Source: Psococerastis gibbosa
Taxonomy: Eukaryota; Arthropoda; Insecta; Psocodea; Psocidae
Length of the DNA: 64,000 nucleotides
Direction: 5' to 3'
Assembly: GCA_963971405.1 (NCBI GenBank)
Contig: OZ020486.1
Span: 16,019,419 to 16,083,418 of the forward strand
The notes under the pieces were generated by a model. That model saw only the letters and a list, made by a program, of their open reading frames with translations, searched no databases and had not been told where the DNA came from. Made by a program: the position numbers and the translations under genes. Below are positions 23,257 through 38,200 of this stretch, piece after piece (position 1 is the stretch's first letter; the number at the start of each line of letters is the position of its first letter).

Positions 23257-26200
23257 ATGGATAACTCAAGTGCAACAGTGTTTGATGGAACTGTTTGGAA
23301 ATCTTCTCTTGACGACAGAGAATACAGGTAAATTACATAAGTACCTACTCTATTAACAAATTAACATTAGCAAATCCGTCTGTTGAAAATCAAGCTTTTG
23401 TTGAAACATTAAATACGGGTAAAGTGCCGCAGCCGCCGCCAGGGCATTAGGCAGTGAGTATGATATCCCAAATCTCACCTCACGGTACTGTACGAACGCA
23501 AATGTATACCATTGACCTTGATGGAGGTGTAAATGTTGATATGCCTCTTCTTTACATTTTCAAGTTTTGAAATTCTTGTTTGCCTTGAATTTTACTTGGC
23601 TTAATTTGTTACCATTTTGTAAAATCCGTCCACGTAATTTTCCTTCATTTGCCTAATTGTTACACCATACCGCTCTAATTTGAAATGTTTCCGGTTTTTT
23701 CTCTTTAGAGTGATTCATTTAGAAAATGGACTTCGCGCAATATTAGTTTCTGACGTCAAAAATCTAGTGGATTTAGATTTGCAACCTAAGAACAATACCA
23801 TTACAGACAATCACGCAATGTCTGAGGTACGTCCATCAGTTTAGTTTTGTAATTTGTGCAACAAACTGTATTGTGATTCACAATTTTAGGGATCCTAATG
23901 GAATTTACAGAAATAGTTATAGTCATCAATAGTAACTAAAATGGGACGATACGAAAATATTGTGCGGTAGCGCAGGAGATTCTTATGGTACCGATAGAGA
24001 AAAAGGGTTAATACTGTAAGAATGGGTTTCAACTTCAAGCTCAAATTCGTCCAAATTATAAACTCAATGAAGGCAACATTCTTTTTTATTTTGTATCTGG
24101 GCAGACTGAAGCAAGAAGACATATTTTGATAATTTCAGAAATTTGTGATCTAAACAATTGTCTTATCGTTACAGGATGACGATGAAAGTGATGATTCAGA
24201 TGAAGAAGATGATGATAATACTCCCAAGGGAGAAAAAATGGCCGCTTGTGCCCTTTCTGTTCAAGTTGGAAGCTTTAACGACCCACCACATATCCCAGGG
24301 TTGGCCCATTTTTTGGAGCATATGGTGTTTATGGGTAGCGCCAAATATCCCAAAGAAAATGCTATAGATGACTTTTTGAAGGCAAGTATCACTCTAACAA
24401 TAGCCTTGGCTACTAATTCCGGGGGAAATGCAGTAAGTCGTGTACTTACTAACTAAGTTACTATTAAAGAACCGGTCCGAGTTTACTCGAACATGCCTTC
24501 CTATTTATGAATTTGTATGGGTACTGAGGCCGATAATATTAGTAATTCCATAGTAAATAATTCTCCTAGAGTTGAACTTCGGTTTCCGCAATATTCCCTA
24601 TCCCAAAGCACTGAATTCATCGATGGGACGATTGCATAGTCTTGAACGGGCAAACTAATACATATGCAATGTACTGTATTGGGGCATGAATTATCCATAA
24701 TTTCTTCAAAAAATAATTTTTTTGTACAAAACCAAATCTTTGCTTGGGAAAAGATAATTAAAATTGATAACAGTATGGAAGAGAAGTTCCTCTATCTTCC
24801 CCCGTAGCCAAATTGACTGAACACATCGGTGCATTGCGTCCATCCTCGTTTGGTTACAACGTACACACTCATAGCTACCGAGATCAATTAAAACAGTTTT
24901 CAAAGTTAGTTAACCAATTAAATGTAGTATTTGCCGATGTCATATTCAGACGTCTCACAGTCATTTCATTGACTACATACAATATGCATAAGACAGAATT
25001 CGACTTCGATGGCCAGGTGGTAACGTGCTTGCACTTGTGCGAGTCTTTACACGCCATGCAATCGGAGACGTGTCGTACTCTTCACGGGTAATAACCTACA
25101 GAGGCGACTGAAAAGGTCAATCGGAGATACATTCATTAAATTGTTTGTATGCGATTTATCTTAAAAAAATCAAAAAATCGAATAAACCATTTATTATTAA
25201 ATGTTGCTGAACATTGCAGAATCGTGGTGGCTCCAACAATGCATTTACGGACGTGGAGCACACCACGTTCCATATTGAATGCCGTGAAGTCAACTTGGAA
25301 GAGGGAATGGACGTGTTTTCGCAGTTCTTCATTGCGCCTTTGATGATGAAGGAGGCCATGACGCGCGAACGAGAAGCCATTGATTCAGGTTGGTTGTTAA
25401 CACTTCACGCCTGGTAGAGGTTGATTATTCCAATCTTCTGCAGTTGGCATAGTTTCCGTAATTAGAGATACTATGAATACAGTTGTACAGGGTGCGGCAG
25501 CATAATTTCCTTCTTTTTTTTAAATTGATAAAACCCATTGTATGAAACAGAAACCTTTTAATTGGTTTTTATAATGTAAGTACATACTTAGTTTTTTTTT
25601 TTACATAGTTTTGACGGTCAATTCATTTAGATGACGTCCCCTATTGTCGATGCATTGAGTATACAGATTTTTTGATTTTTTCATGACTTTTTCAAGCATG
25701 CGTTATTTAGCAATTTCATCCTGGATATTGTTCTTTAAATCTTGTAGGGTCTTTGGACGGTTCCCATAAACACGGGATTTCAAAAAACCCCACAGAAAAA
25801 AATGACAAAGTGACCAATCGTGAGATCGGGCCGGCCACTGCAAATCGCCCCTGATTGAGAAAAGGCGTTCTGGGAACTGTTCCCTCAAAACAGCCTGACA
25901 GCCTCAATGTTCTCACGTAATCTAATCGGCTGAGGGACTCCAGTTCTTCGTTTTGTCACACTGGCAGTTTGTCTGAACGTATTGACCCACAAGACAATTG
26001 ATTTCCGGTCCGGAAACGGGGCTAAATTAAAGTGATCCCGAAAGGCGCGCTGGGTTGCAATCACAGAAAAACCGCTCGAAAAATAAGCCTCCTCGGCAAA
26101 TGCACGCTGCTCACTGCTCCAACGCATGATGGTGACAGAACTGTGCTTCAAAAAAAACTTTGAAGTGCCATCTCTCGAACAAGACCACAAGCATTCCGCC

Positions 26201-29200
26201 ACCACATCAACTGACCAAATGGCATTACAAAAAAGGAAATTATGCTGCCGCACCCTGTACAACATTGGTTCATAGAGTATTTAAGTAATCTATCCAAGTT
26301 TCTGCGACTTCTGTGGCAAGGTGGTAGCGTGTTTGTACATGTGCGGGTCTCTACACACCTTGCCATCGGAAACGTGTCGTAACTCGACCCAATTACCGAT
26401 TAGGTTACTTAGTGAGGTGATTTAAGAGGTTATTTGGATACATTCAATAAATTGAAGAAAGGTGCTATTGTAATATTGGCCTAGTAGTAGTATAATATGC
26501 ATATTATGTAATATCACACCTAGCTTAGTCCGTTATTATAAAATCTGACACATGGCTCCTTGCGTAAAAACAGACTTTGTACGTATATAAATAGAAGGAG
26601 CTGTAAGGATGTTGTCACACTTAAACGGCTAAAGAGAACATTTAAACAGTTGAAAAACACATTACTATATTGGCTGATATTGCAGAACAAACCTGCTAGC
26701 CTATTGCTTGTTCGAACGCAGACGACTAAACGCGCGGAAAATATGCCAGTCTGCCCCTAAGCACCGATGGCGTCGTTGGCAAAAAAATAAAACCTGTGAC
26801 TGTGAATACTAATGCGTGGAAACATTTGCAGAGTTTTCATTAGCTTTGCCGTCGGATGGATCAGCTGCAGAGCAACTACTTGGTACCCTGGCTCCTCCGG
26901 GGCACCCGGCAGGCTTCTTCCCCTGGGGGAACCTCATCACATTGCGGGACCGCATCACTGATGACAAACTCCATAAAGCTGTCCACGACTTCTGGCTCAA
27001 TCACTACTCGGCTAATCGCATGACTGTTGCTGTAAGTTTCATTTGTTCACTAGCCTAGTTGCTTTCCAATTTATACGTAGTATAAGGAAAGCTTTGTGAC
27101 GGTCGAAATTTTCGATTCCGAGATTTCAACGGATTTACACGTTTTAAGGTCCCAGGAACCCAAAAAAGTGGTTTTTACGAAATGTCTGTCTGTCGTTCTG
27201 TCTGTCTGTCTGTGCGTCGATTTCCGGGCAAACTACTCGGTCGATTTTGATGAAATTCGGCATGTAGGTTCACAAAAATCATACCTCGGGATCATTTTAT
27301 TTTATTTTGGGCTAACTCAATTTGGGGGGGGGGGGTTTTATTCTCAAAAAACTAAAAAAAAACGTCTAAAAAAATGATTTCCCAAAAACGGCTCCAACGA
27401 TTTCTTTTAAATCCACATATATTTTAGTTGTTGTTAATGTTGATAAAATGCGGGGGTCGCTTGCTCCTTGATAGGTTGTTTCTGGGGGTAAAAAAATAAA
27501 AATAATTAAATTTTAATGAAAAATTACTAAAAAATAATTTTTCTGCGAAACCTTTCTATCGATGATTTCTACCTTCAGGTATGTTTTAGGTGTTAAATTG
27601 AGTAACGAAACCGGACAGGTTGCTTTCCCAGAAAAGTATTTGGTTTTGTAAAAAAAAAAAATGTTTTTTTGAAAAAATGAAAGCAAATTCACGCTCAAAT
27701 GCATTGCGTGCCCTGCCATTATTGCTGTGTTGTGCTAATGTGTAGGTCTGACCTATCTAGAAGTTAAGTCACCTCCAGTGACGTCAGGTGGACGACCCCC
27801 CCCCCCCCCAGATATCGCAAATTTAACCACAGGAAAATTATTTACCATGAAATTACTCATTTTCTCTATCTTCTAATTTTGATAAATTGGAAAGCATGTT
27901 CGAGTAAACTCGGTCCGTTTTTTTTTGTTGTTATACTATAATTTGTAATAGAGTTCTAACTTTTGGAAAACTTTTCCAGCTTATTAGCTTAAACTACATG
28001 AAGGTAGAAGGAAGTTTCAAATTTATACTAATATAAAAAGATTGAATACGAGCTCTCGACGCGGCGTGCCCACTTCTACTCTTATTAGTTAATTCGTTAG
28101 CTTCATCATTTCGCTTTGAGTGGTTCTGTGATTTGTCTGCTGCGCTGTCTTGTGTCTTTGAAGCACCACAGTGAGCGGCCACCACGTAATCACTAATCCT
28201 TATGGTGATTCCCACATTCACACTGGTTCAAAGCCTTGCTCTTCATTAAGTTGGTGGCGTAACAGTGAGTATTTGTTTTACCATGCACTTCCAACGTCGT
28301 TGGAATAGAGAAAGGTTAAATAGGTCTATAAAATGGACATTCGCTAATGTATAGTTTGTTGCAGGTGGTGGCTCGATTACCTTTGGACACATTAGAGAAA
28401 TTCGTCCGGCAAAGTTTCTCAGCAGTCCCTAACAATGGCCTAGTGGCACCTGATTTTTCGCGATTTCGTGGACAATTTGGTACTGGAGATTTTCATTCAT
28501 TAATGTGGGTGAAACCTGTCCATGATCTCTGTGAGGTTGGTTTATTTTCATCAATATATATATAATAACGTCATTATTTGAGACTAAAATTCGGAGTTTC
28601 CAATAGCGTTCTAACTTTTGGAAAAATGTTCCAGTTTAAACGACTCTACATGAAAATAGAGGAAGCTTTCAAATTTACTCTAATATCCAGTTTTGTAGTT
28701 TATTTATTAAAAAAATAATTAAATTACACAAATTTTGGAACCTGCCAAAATTTACATTACTGATGACGGCACGCATGCATAATTTCCTCAAAATGGCTGC
28801 CTCAGCCCCTAGGGTTAGCCCAACTTCCGCCCATCTATTTTTCGGCGACAGGTGGCCCTTTGAAGAAATTATGCACCGGTGACGTCATTTATAATATTAT
28901 GGCGGGTGTTTTTGGCACATAGGAAGGTCAGTTTCAATTTCATTTTTTAAAATAAATAAACTACATGTTTCGATATGAGAGTAAATTTGAAAGTTTCCTT
29001 TTCCATTTCAACAATAAAAAAATAGTTTAGAACTTAATCTGTCTATGGTATTGCCATAAACACAGACAGAAATCACTGGTGTACTTTCATCTTTCAGTTG
29101 AGGATATCTTTCCCATTATTGCAAAAATCCTTTACATAAATATCTTAAATAATAATAATAATACATTTCTGCAGGTTATGCTCACTTGGGTTTTGCCTCC

Positions 29201-32200
29201 TCTCCTTGATGAATTTGAAGCGAGACCGTTAAGTTACTTGTCGAGGATAATGGGACATGAAGGTGAAGGAAGTCTTCTTTCGTATTTGAGAAAGAAGTAA
29301 GTATTAAGAAATTTCTATTGAAGTTAGTGTGAATCTGTAATAAAAGTGAATATGCCCAAATGTTTTACAACCGTTATGCTTTCAGAGTTTGGTGCCTTCA
29401 GAGCACTGCAGGAAATGATGGAAGTGGCCTTGAGTTCAACTCGATTTATTCGACGTTCTCAATTACGTTAGAGCTTACTCAGGACGGGCTCCAAAATTTA
29501 GATCAGGTAAGTGTTCATTCGCTATTTCTTACATACGCTTTACGAAAATGTTTCAAAGTACCCTTTCTGGATTGATGGCACCATTCATCTTTATCATGCC
29601 AAAGGTATGTAGGCTAGTATTGGGTTTTGTCCATATTGTTTAGTCGATGGCATACCAGGCTGGTTAGGTGAGCATCCGCAGCGTAAACAATGGAGCGGCA
29701 AAAAGCTCTGTTTGAGATTAAGCTTTGAGGTTCTCGCCATAAGTTAATGACAGTCATAATGAAGTTATTTAGATTGCGAGTGAAGTGCGCAATAACTTAC
29801 TGCCTGCCTGCTTCATTGGCTCAATTGCGTATTGTGCATTTGTGTAATTTTATTATTTTTTATGTTGGGCCCCAAATTCTCAGTCACATTTCCTTTGCTC
29901 ACCTTTGACATTTCCCCGCATTTCCCCTTAGGTTTCACCGTTATCAGCCTTACTTAGCTTATGGCTAGACGTAATTTATTCTATTGTCGGTCTGTCTTAA
30001 ATTTGGCTAGACTTAATATATACTGTATACTGTACGAGTAATGCCACCGAGTTCGTGTTGGTGGCGCAGTGTGCACTTTTTTGCAAAGAGGGTAATAACT
30101 ATACTTTATTTTTTTAGGTTCTAAATACAGTATTCATTTACCTCGCAACACTAAAAGCAAGTTTACCGGATCAACGTTGCTTCGATGAGGCTCATGACAT
30201 CACTAGTGCATTATTTAAGTAAGTAAAACATCATGTAGAGACAATGAAAAGTCAAAAATACCTGCTTTTTTACTGTATGAACTAGTTGTATTCAAGTAAA
30301 TTATACATTCTAGGTATAAAAATTACGAAGACGCTGCAAAATACGCCGAAAAATTATGTGAAAACTTATTTAGATTCCCGCCAGACTGTTACCTAACTGG
30401 CGATTTCTTGTACCTGAAGTATAAGCCAAGCTTGATCAAAGACTTAATAAACGAGTTTCGGGCAGACAACGTTAATGTAATGATACATTGCAGAGAAAAA
30501 CCAGATGATTTTTATGACCTGGAGGAAACATGGTTCGGAACCAAATACAAGAAATTAGGTAAGAAAACGGATGTTTTCGTTTTTGTTCTTCAAGGAATGT
30601 TTTTGTGCTTACACTCATCAGTCATCATATTATTTACTGGACAAAATTTTTCACCGTATCAAATTTTTAATTTCAACACGTCTCGTTTTCCTATGAGGCA
30701 ATCAAATATTTACATGAACTGTCTATTAAAAAAAGGATATATTTATAAATTAAGGCGCGCGTGATTCTTGCGCACATTTGCGTTTGGCACTTGTCAATTG
30801 TCCGTCATTTATGTATCTACATAATAGTCTCATTAAAACAAAAATCTCATCAATTATTGATGCACAAATGACGGAATATTGACTGGTGGAATAGCCGCCT
30901 TAGATGGGGGTTTGTTGTAGGTGGTGATGGTTTTGCAAACTGCTACTAAGAGCGCACCGGACAACGAGGTTGCCCAAGGGCCGTCTAAAACAGTTTGTTA
31001 TGGTTTGTGTTTGAGAGTGGGGCTAAAGTAATGGTGGGATGTTTGAATTTTATAGTTGTGTATCAAGGTTTATGTATTTAAAAAATTAAATTGTGGTGTT
31101 GACGACAGTGCTTTTGCCGAGAAGATGGGGTAAGATGTGAGGTGGTGGTAAGTTTTACCTGGGTTTATAAACGCAGGGCAGTGCAGAAGTATGTGGTCAA
31201 TCGTCAATTGTAAGATTAGTGTTGCAGCGACCACGTAGAGGAGCTGGTTCAGCGCACATCAGATGGACATGGACCAACCTTGTTTGTCGTATTCGTAGTC
31301 TTTTCAACATGACCTCTTCTTGTCGGTGTTGTCGTGGGAGGATGCAGACTATCTGTTGTTGGTGGAGTGAAGAAAGATTTTGATAGAGTTTATGTTGCTA
31401 AACATTACTATATAAGTTTCCTCCTTGCAGGTATTCCACAGGAATGGGAGAAATCATGGATAGAAGCCCAGCCGTCTTCTGAGTTCTTCTTGCCCCCTCC
31501 AAATCCTTATATTACAAAACGATTCACCCTTCAAGAGAGCAGTGAGTTCTTTACCTGTAGTGGTCTCAGTCAGCGGATTTTGCAAGCTCTGCAATCCATT
31601 CATCGTGCAGTGGCCACCATGCTCATGAAACCATAATAGGTAGCATGTGGTAAGCCTCTTCTGGCAGCCTATTCGTTGGAGGGTCATACCGTATTTCATT
31701 CCCAAGTAAAACCAGAGATTCAAAGGAGCGGTAGTCTAAATGGAAATATATGAAATTTAACTTTTTACAACTGATTAAACTACAACTTCAAAATTTGCGT
31801 CGTTTGGGTGTTTCCGACCGTGTCTTGCAACTCTATTCTAAAATAATTGCCACCAAATTGCCTTTACTTGGGATTGGGCAAAATATGGAGTCGCCAAATT
31901 TGTCCCTCGGGGTCAGCTGTCAGGCAGTTGGTTGGAGTTGAAGAATATTTGTTTAATATATAATCAGCTCGGATTTCTGGAGAATTACGATTAAATTATT
32001 GAATTTACTATTTTAAGCCCAGAATTAATAATTTACTACCTTGCTTGCAGATGAGGTAGTGCATCCGGATTACCCAGAGAAGGTTCTATCGACTGATATT
32101 GTTGAGCTTTGGTACAGACAAGACCTCAAGTTCAAGAGACCATTTGCAACCTATAAGTTATATTTGCAGTCCACAAAAGCAAAGGAATCATGCCAATAGT

Positions 32201-35200
32201 AAGTCAACTGAACTTTTATACTTCAAGCCCAATTAGGTCTTGAGGTCTATTCATTTAACTATCGTGATGCCCGATAGAATCAGAAGGTATACTCAACGTC
32301 AGGCATGGAATTGCCATTATTAATTCAATGATTATTTATATATCCTGTTTGCGATGCTTCTTAAAGCCTGTCGTAATGCCAATTTCCGATCTAAATACCA
32401 GTGAGGTACTTAGTCTATCGGACTTTATTCCGATTTACAACCGATTTGGTTTGGCGTGATCGGTTGAGTTATCATGATCGACATGATCATAATCATTCTA
32501 AAAGATAGCTAGAAAGGCTTTTTGTTGCGCCGTCGAAGACAGTAGCAAGCATAATAATAAAGAAAGGTGGCCACCAAATCGGGTAAAAATTAGAATAAAA
32601 AAATATTAAAAATGGTACAAAATACAATATAAATTTTACTACTTTTGAGGAAATGTTTTTTTCATAAGCGCAAATTTTTTTTAGTGCTGTTAACACCGAC
32701 GTGATGTCTTCGTTTCTTCGTCAAAAACTTGAAGGGGAGTTTTACTCAGCTTATGAGGCTGGTTGCGAATGGGACTGTAGTGTTGGCGATTTTGGACTAA
32801 TCATTAATTTTATCGGGTAAGAACTTTATTTCAAACATTCTTGCCCCATATTTTATTATTTGGAATTCTTCCATCCACAGCTTTTTAAGTGAAACACTTT
32901 TCATGGCTTTGAAATTGTTATACGCAACATTTTGTGTAACGAAACGCAGCTTGTCGGCACTGTCAGTATATTTCAGTTTATTTTCCAGGTTACAATTATA
33001 CATAATATATCATCATCTACCGCAAGGCGGGGGATTCTGTTTGCCAGCCTGCATACTGGAGTGTACATATGTTCTTTATTTGCCGTAATTGTTTTTTTAT
33101 GTTGGTTCCCTGCAAGCTCACATTTCCTCTTCCCCTTACGTTTCACTTCACTTAACTTATGGCTGGGCGCCATCTACTTTATTTTATATCCTCGGTTGCA
33201 ACATGAATGACAGGAAATAGTGGCAAATGAAAAAAATGAGCAATTCAACAGGCGGGGCTGACCACAGAATACAGGAGCAGTAAGTACTGTGCACTTGACC
33301 TATGGTCCCAGGCCATCTTTATAGCTTAATTTTGACTGTATTACTGTTATGGAGAAAACCATCTGCTTAAGCTAGGAAACAGCGTTTTGTTTTTATAAAG
33401 ACCTGGACATTTTTTCAGTTAAATTTATCCCGAATATTAGTATGATAGTATTCTCTATTTGCAGGCATGATGAGAAACTGCCTCTTCTATTTGAACGTCT
33501 TTTAAGAAGAATACGAGAGGTGACAGTGGTTACAGAAGCTGATAGAAATGTGTTTGAAGCTATTCGAACCGACCTCACGCGGGACTATAACAATAAGTTT
33601 CTCGAATCAGATGATTTAAACAGGTAAGTTAAACCTTTAGCAGAAGAATTATTCTTACTTGTTAATTGAAGCCCTCTTTCATCGTTTTACTACTACTACC
33701 ATTAATAAAGAGCCGGTACGAGTGAACCTGTGAATGTTTTCATATTTATCAATTAGTATACTGGTAAAAGTCTTTAATAAATAAATAAATAAATTAAATT
33801 TGTCCTGTTACTAAGCGAGCCTAGCGGAGTTAGGGCTATAAAGCCCTCTCTTACACTCAACTAGGAAAGCTCTGGACCGCTTGCTTTACGTGCCTTCCGA
33901 AGCTAGAAAATCTAGCATGTATGGGACTTGACCCAACAACCTTGCGGGTGAAGGTCAGAGTCCGTACCACTACTCTACTGACTGAATGCTCTTTATTGTT
34001 TATGAAACAGTTGTAAAATGTAATTATTCCAAGCGCCTTTCAATTCAAATCTTGTAGTTTTTGCAGTCTGATTTACCGCTAACCGAGCTGACAGGGATTT
34101 CAGCACTATGATAATTTTTGGTAAGCACCATACAATAGGTGATTTTAGCAGTTTTACATTATTATTTTCGTATTACAGGATTATGCGGTTAAATCTTCTT
34201 CTACAGAGCTACTTCACGCCAATGGAGAAGTTGTCAGCCCTGAAACTAACAAGTTTGGAGGGTCTTCGGGAATTCTGTAGCTCGTATTTCTCCAGTATTA
34301 GTGTTCAGATGTTGATACAGGGAAATGTAAGCAAGGAAACCGCTGTAGGATTAGCAAAGAAGTTGCCGACTTTGTTGAATATTTCTTCCACAAGTGAAAG
34401 ACCCAAGGTATGTAGCAGTTGCAAATACCTATATGTTGTATCCTATAAAATTAACATTTTATTTGTTAAATGCATGTTCTTGTCAATGGTGGCCGTAAAA
34501 TGCAGGATTTTATTAGTTACATTTAGTACTATAGGCCAGCCCGTCTTGTCACACATGTAAAGCTGGATTTTTGTAATGTTGTTTGGTACCATACAAGCAA
34601 TGTGTACTTTGAGCTACCTGAGTTATTTTCGAAAAACGTCGAATTTTTTAGTTTTGGGCCGTTCATTTTATAGAAAAAACTGTATTAAAACTTTTCTATG
34701 TATATAAAATACGAAACAAATTAACACCAGTTTCGTTTCTATGTCATTTTTAGAACCCGGGGTTCAGAGTTTCGAATTTTTTCGAGTACTTTTCGAGAAA
34801 ACAAAAAAAAATATATGTTTGGAACGAAATATGACGCATTATACAAACTCTGGTAACAAAATTGTGGAAAAGACGTTAGATTACATTTATTCAGCTTTCA
34901 TCATCATCTTCTTCTTCTTCTTCTTCTTCCTCTTCCCCCTTAGTGCCGCGTCTGCAGCGTGGGGGGGGGGGGGGGGGGTCGCCTCGAACCCATTTCCTGA
35001 ACTTGCCCCGGTCGGACTTTAACACCTTGAGCTCGGCCTTTGTTTTCCCTCTTGCTCTGGCGAGTTGTTCAATCCTTTCCTCAAGAGTTGTCCTCGGTCT
35101 TCTTCCTTGCGGCCTTGCTTCCGCCAACCTCCGGGTGATCGTGTTCTCGTCCATCCTTTGGACGTGGCCGAACCATCGTAGCTGCTTGTTCTCCATTCTT

Positions 35201-38200
35201 TTCTCTATGGAATCCACTTGTAGGTTTTGCCTGATGCGGTCATTCCGGATTCGGTCCCACCTTGTTCGACCAGCAATCCGCCTTAGACACTTCATCTGAG
35301 TCGCGTTTATTTTACTCAGGTCACTTGTTGTAGGCGTCCAGCTTTCGCTCCCGTAAAGGAGAATCGGCTCTAAGTTCAGCTTTCATTTGTGCATAAAATC
35401 AACAATCAAATTAGTGTTGCAGACATGATAAAAATGAAGAGAAATAAAATGTAATATTTTGTCATAATGGGCATAGTTCGGCCCTAGCTGAGTACAAGCA
35501 ACTTTGATTATCTTATATCATCCCTATTGGGGACGATTGCAGTTACTAAGTTATTTGAGTTTCATCACAGAAGAATTCATCATCATATTGCCGTTAAAAC
35601 TATGATTAAAAAAAATAAAAATTAAAGAAATAACTTATCCTAGAAGATTGGCTCAGTCACCCGTATTTTCTTCTGCAAAAATAGTATCCCGAGTTATGGT
35701 ATCTGTGATTAAAACAATGTTTGGCGTTGGTTGGCATAGTAGAAATGATAGCAGCAATGTAATGTTAGTTTAGTGAGATAGTTAGTAATTGTGTGAGTTA
35801 TGTTAGTAATTGGGCAATTTTGGATTTAGGAAAATCGTAGGCCTTTCCTGTTGAAGGTTCTGTCTCTTAATTACTTACATATGTTAAATAAATAAATTTT
35901 ATATACGAGATAATCAAATAAATAGGAGAACATGCTTAATACCGTTATATATGTCACGCCAATTAGAGGCCCAGAGTACCTATTAACTTCGTTGAAAGCC
36001 TCTACTGGCAGGGGGAATTATGGAAAGGAAGATACAGAAAAATACGACAAACGGGATTCAAACCTGAGTCTTGTTTCCGTCCATTTTCCCATGCCTTTCT
36101 AATGCTATTTTTTACTTGAAGGTTATCGTTTGGAACATGCAAGAGGGGAATGAAACGATTTGCCGGATTCCTTCGTTCAATCCTTCTGACACCAACGCGT
36201 CCATAACCAATTACTATCAGTATGGTCCGTCGTTGGGTTCTTTGAGAGTCCAGTGCCTCATCGATTTATTAATGGTAAGTCCTAAGCTTTTTACACCCCG
36301 AAAAAGTGGACTCTTGCTCGTAGAATTGATAATAAAAAGTTGGGAATAAAAAAAAAACGTTTAAAAACACCAACATCTTCTACGATCAGGGCTCGACTGT
36401 GGATATTCCATTGATAGTCTTTGATTTTGTCCTTGAATTACTTGAGTCGTTAATAAGTCTAGTAAGTTAGTCTACTTTGACTATTGACAAAGTTAAACAG
36501 AAACACCATAAAATTTTATTGACAGCCAGTGCTAGGGCTTGTGTCGTCAGCCGATCATAGTTCTAGCCCTTCATCTCCGAGGAACATACAAACTCCATAG
36601 TCCCAAAGATTGGAATTCCAAAACTTTGAAAATAAAATTAATCTGATCCCGATGAAATCATTATGTTTGCAGATGGTCCTGAACGAGCCGCTGTTTGACA
36701 CTCTAAGAACGCAACAACAGCTAGGCTATGACGTTTCAGCTGAAGCTCGTGACACGTTTGGCATCATGGGATTTAGCGTTACTGTCCATTATCAGTCCGC
36801 CAAGTTTACTGCCGACCAAGTCAATGAAAGGATGGACGCTTTCTTGAAACTGGTACGGAATTTGATAGAACCTAGTGAACTTCAAATGAAATCTGTAGGC
36901 AAATAATGAGAAAATTATCAATATCGAGCGTAGAAATGACTGGAAAAGGAAGTAGAGGGAACACGGAGAAGAGGTGCAGAAGACAGTAATTAACGTGAGG
37001 ACCTCAAGAGAGTGGAACTAGTAACAGAGGAAGTGCTTAACTGGAACTTGCTTAATCGAATACGGTCACTGAATTGTTTGTACGCGATTTAACGTTTTAT
37101 GAGAAAAAGAAGAGAAAAATGATGAAATGAAATGAAAACGACTTTATTGAAAATGAACAAAAGGCGAACAATAAGACTATAAAGTCTTGTTTTCATGCTA
37201 ACCTTAAAAACTTGTATTATTGATGAATGGTTAAAATGAAATAGAGAAGAAAAGAAAAAGAGAGGAGGAGTGAAAAAAAAAGGGTAAATAAATATGTAGG
37301 GGGGGGGGGGGAAGCCGGCCGCCATACCAAGTTGAATCCAGCGGACCAGAGCAGGTTCAAAGCTGCAGATAAATTGGTCGTGTGCACAGTGCCAGGTAGG
37401 GAAACCCTGGTCACCTCCGAACTAATCGTGTGACTTCACTGTGTTTCCCAAGTGGTTCGGAATCCACTATAATCAGGAGGTCCACTGGAGTCCTATGGGC
37501 CCACACCGTGGCCTGGGACTGTGTCAAACCATACTACTAGGGGGGGGGGGATCCATTGTCATGACCATTACAGGACCGGAGGGAGCCTCAAGCGTTATCC
37601 AAGATGGATTGATAATGATAATTATTATTATTTGCATATCCCAAAGCATTGGACTATTGTAATTATCATAGAGGCAATTATTTTTCATGGATGCATGATT
37701 ATAAGAACCTGGAGATGAGTTTTCTTCTGTCACTAAGAGGAAGTTGGCCGTACTCATTGGCCACCCCTGGATCACTTCAAAATAAGTTGGTTTATATTTT
37801 TTATTTAAGTTATTATTTAATTTATAAAGATTTCGTTCACTCAATTGGTAGAGGACTATGTCATGCATAGCACTAAGACAAATGTTTTTAGTTTTGTTGC
37901 TGAAATTTACCGAATTTCCGAACTCATGGAATAATTATATCAACAAAAATGAAATCACCTTATAATAGGGTGTATGACATTGTTCTATTGAGTGAATCAA
38001 ATCTTTCTAGCTTAATTTAAAAACGTAAATAAAACAATCAATTTTGTGGTGATCCAGGGGTGGCAAATGTATACAGGCAGCTTCCTCTAAATGGTCAAAT
38101 TGTCTTGTACTTAAATTCAGTATTACTTGTAGAGCTGGAGAACTGGACTGTGAAATAGCATTAATTTCCCACCGGCATGACGTGGAAACCCAATAACTTT

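Noticed and set aside
34891-35295. Acidic-tailed 134-residue protein
   Set aside because: The Glu/Asp tail is only the translated (GAA)n end of a LINE; the rest is a LINE C-terminus.
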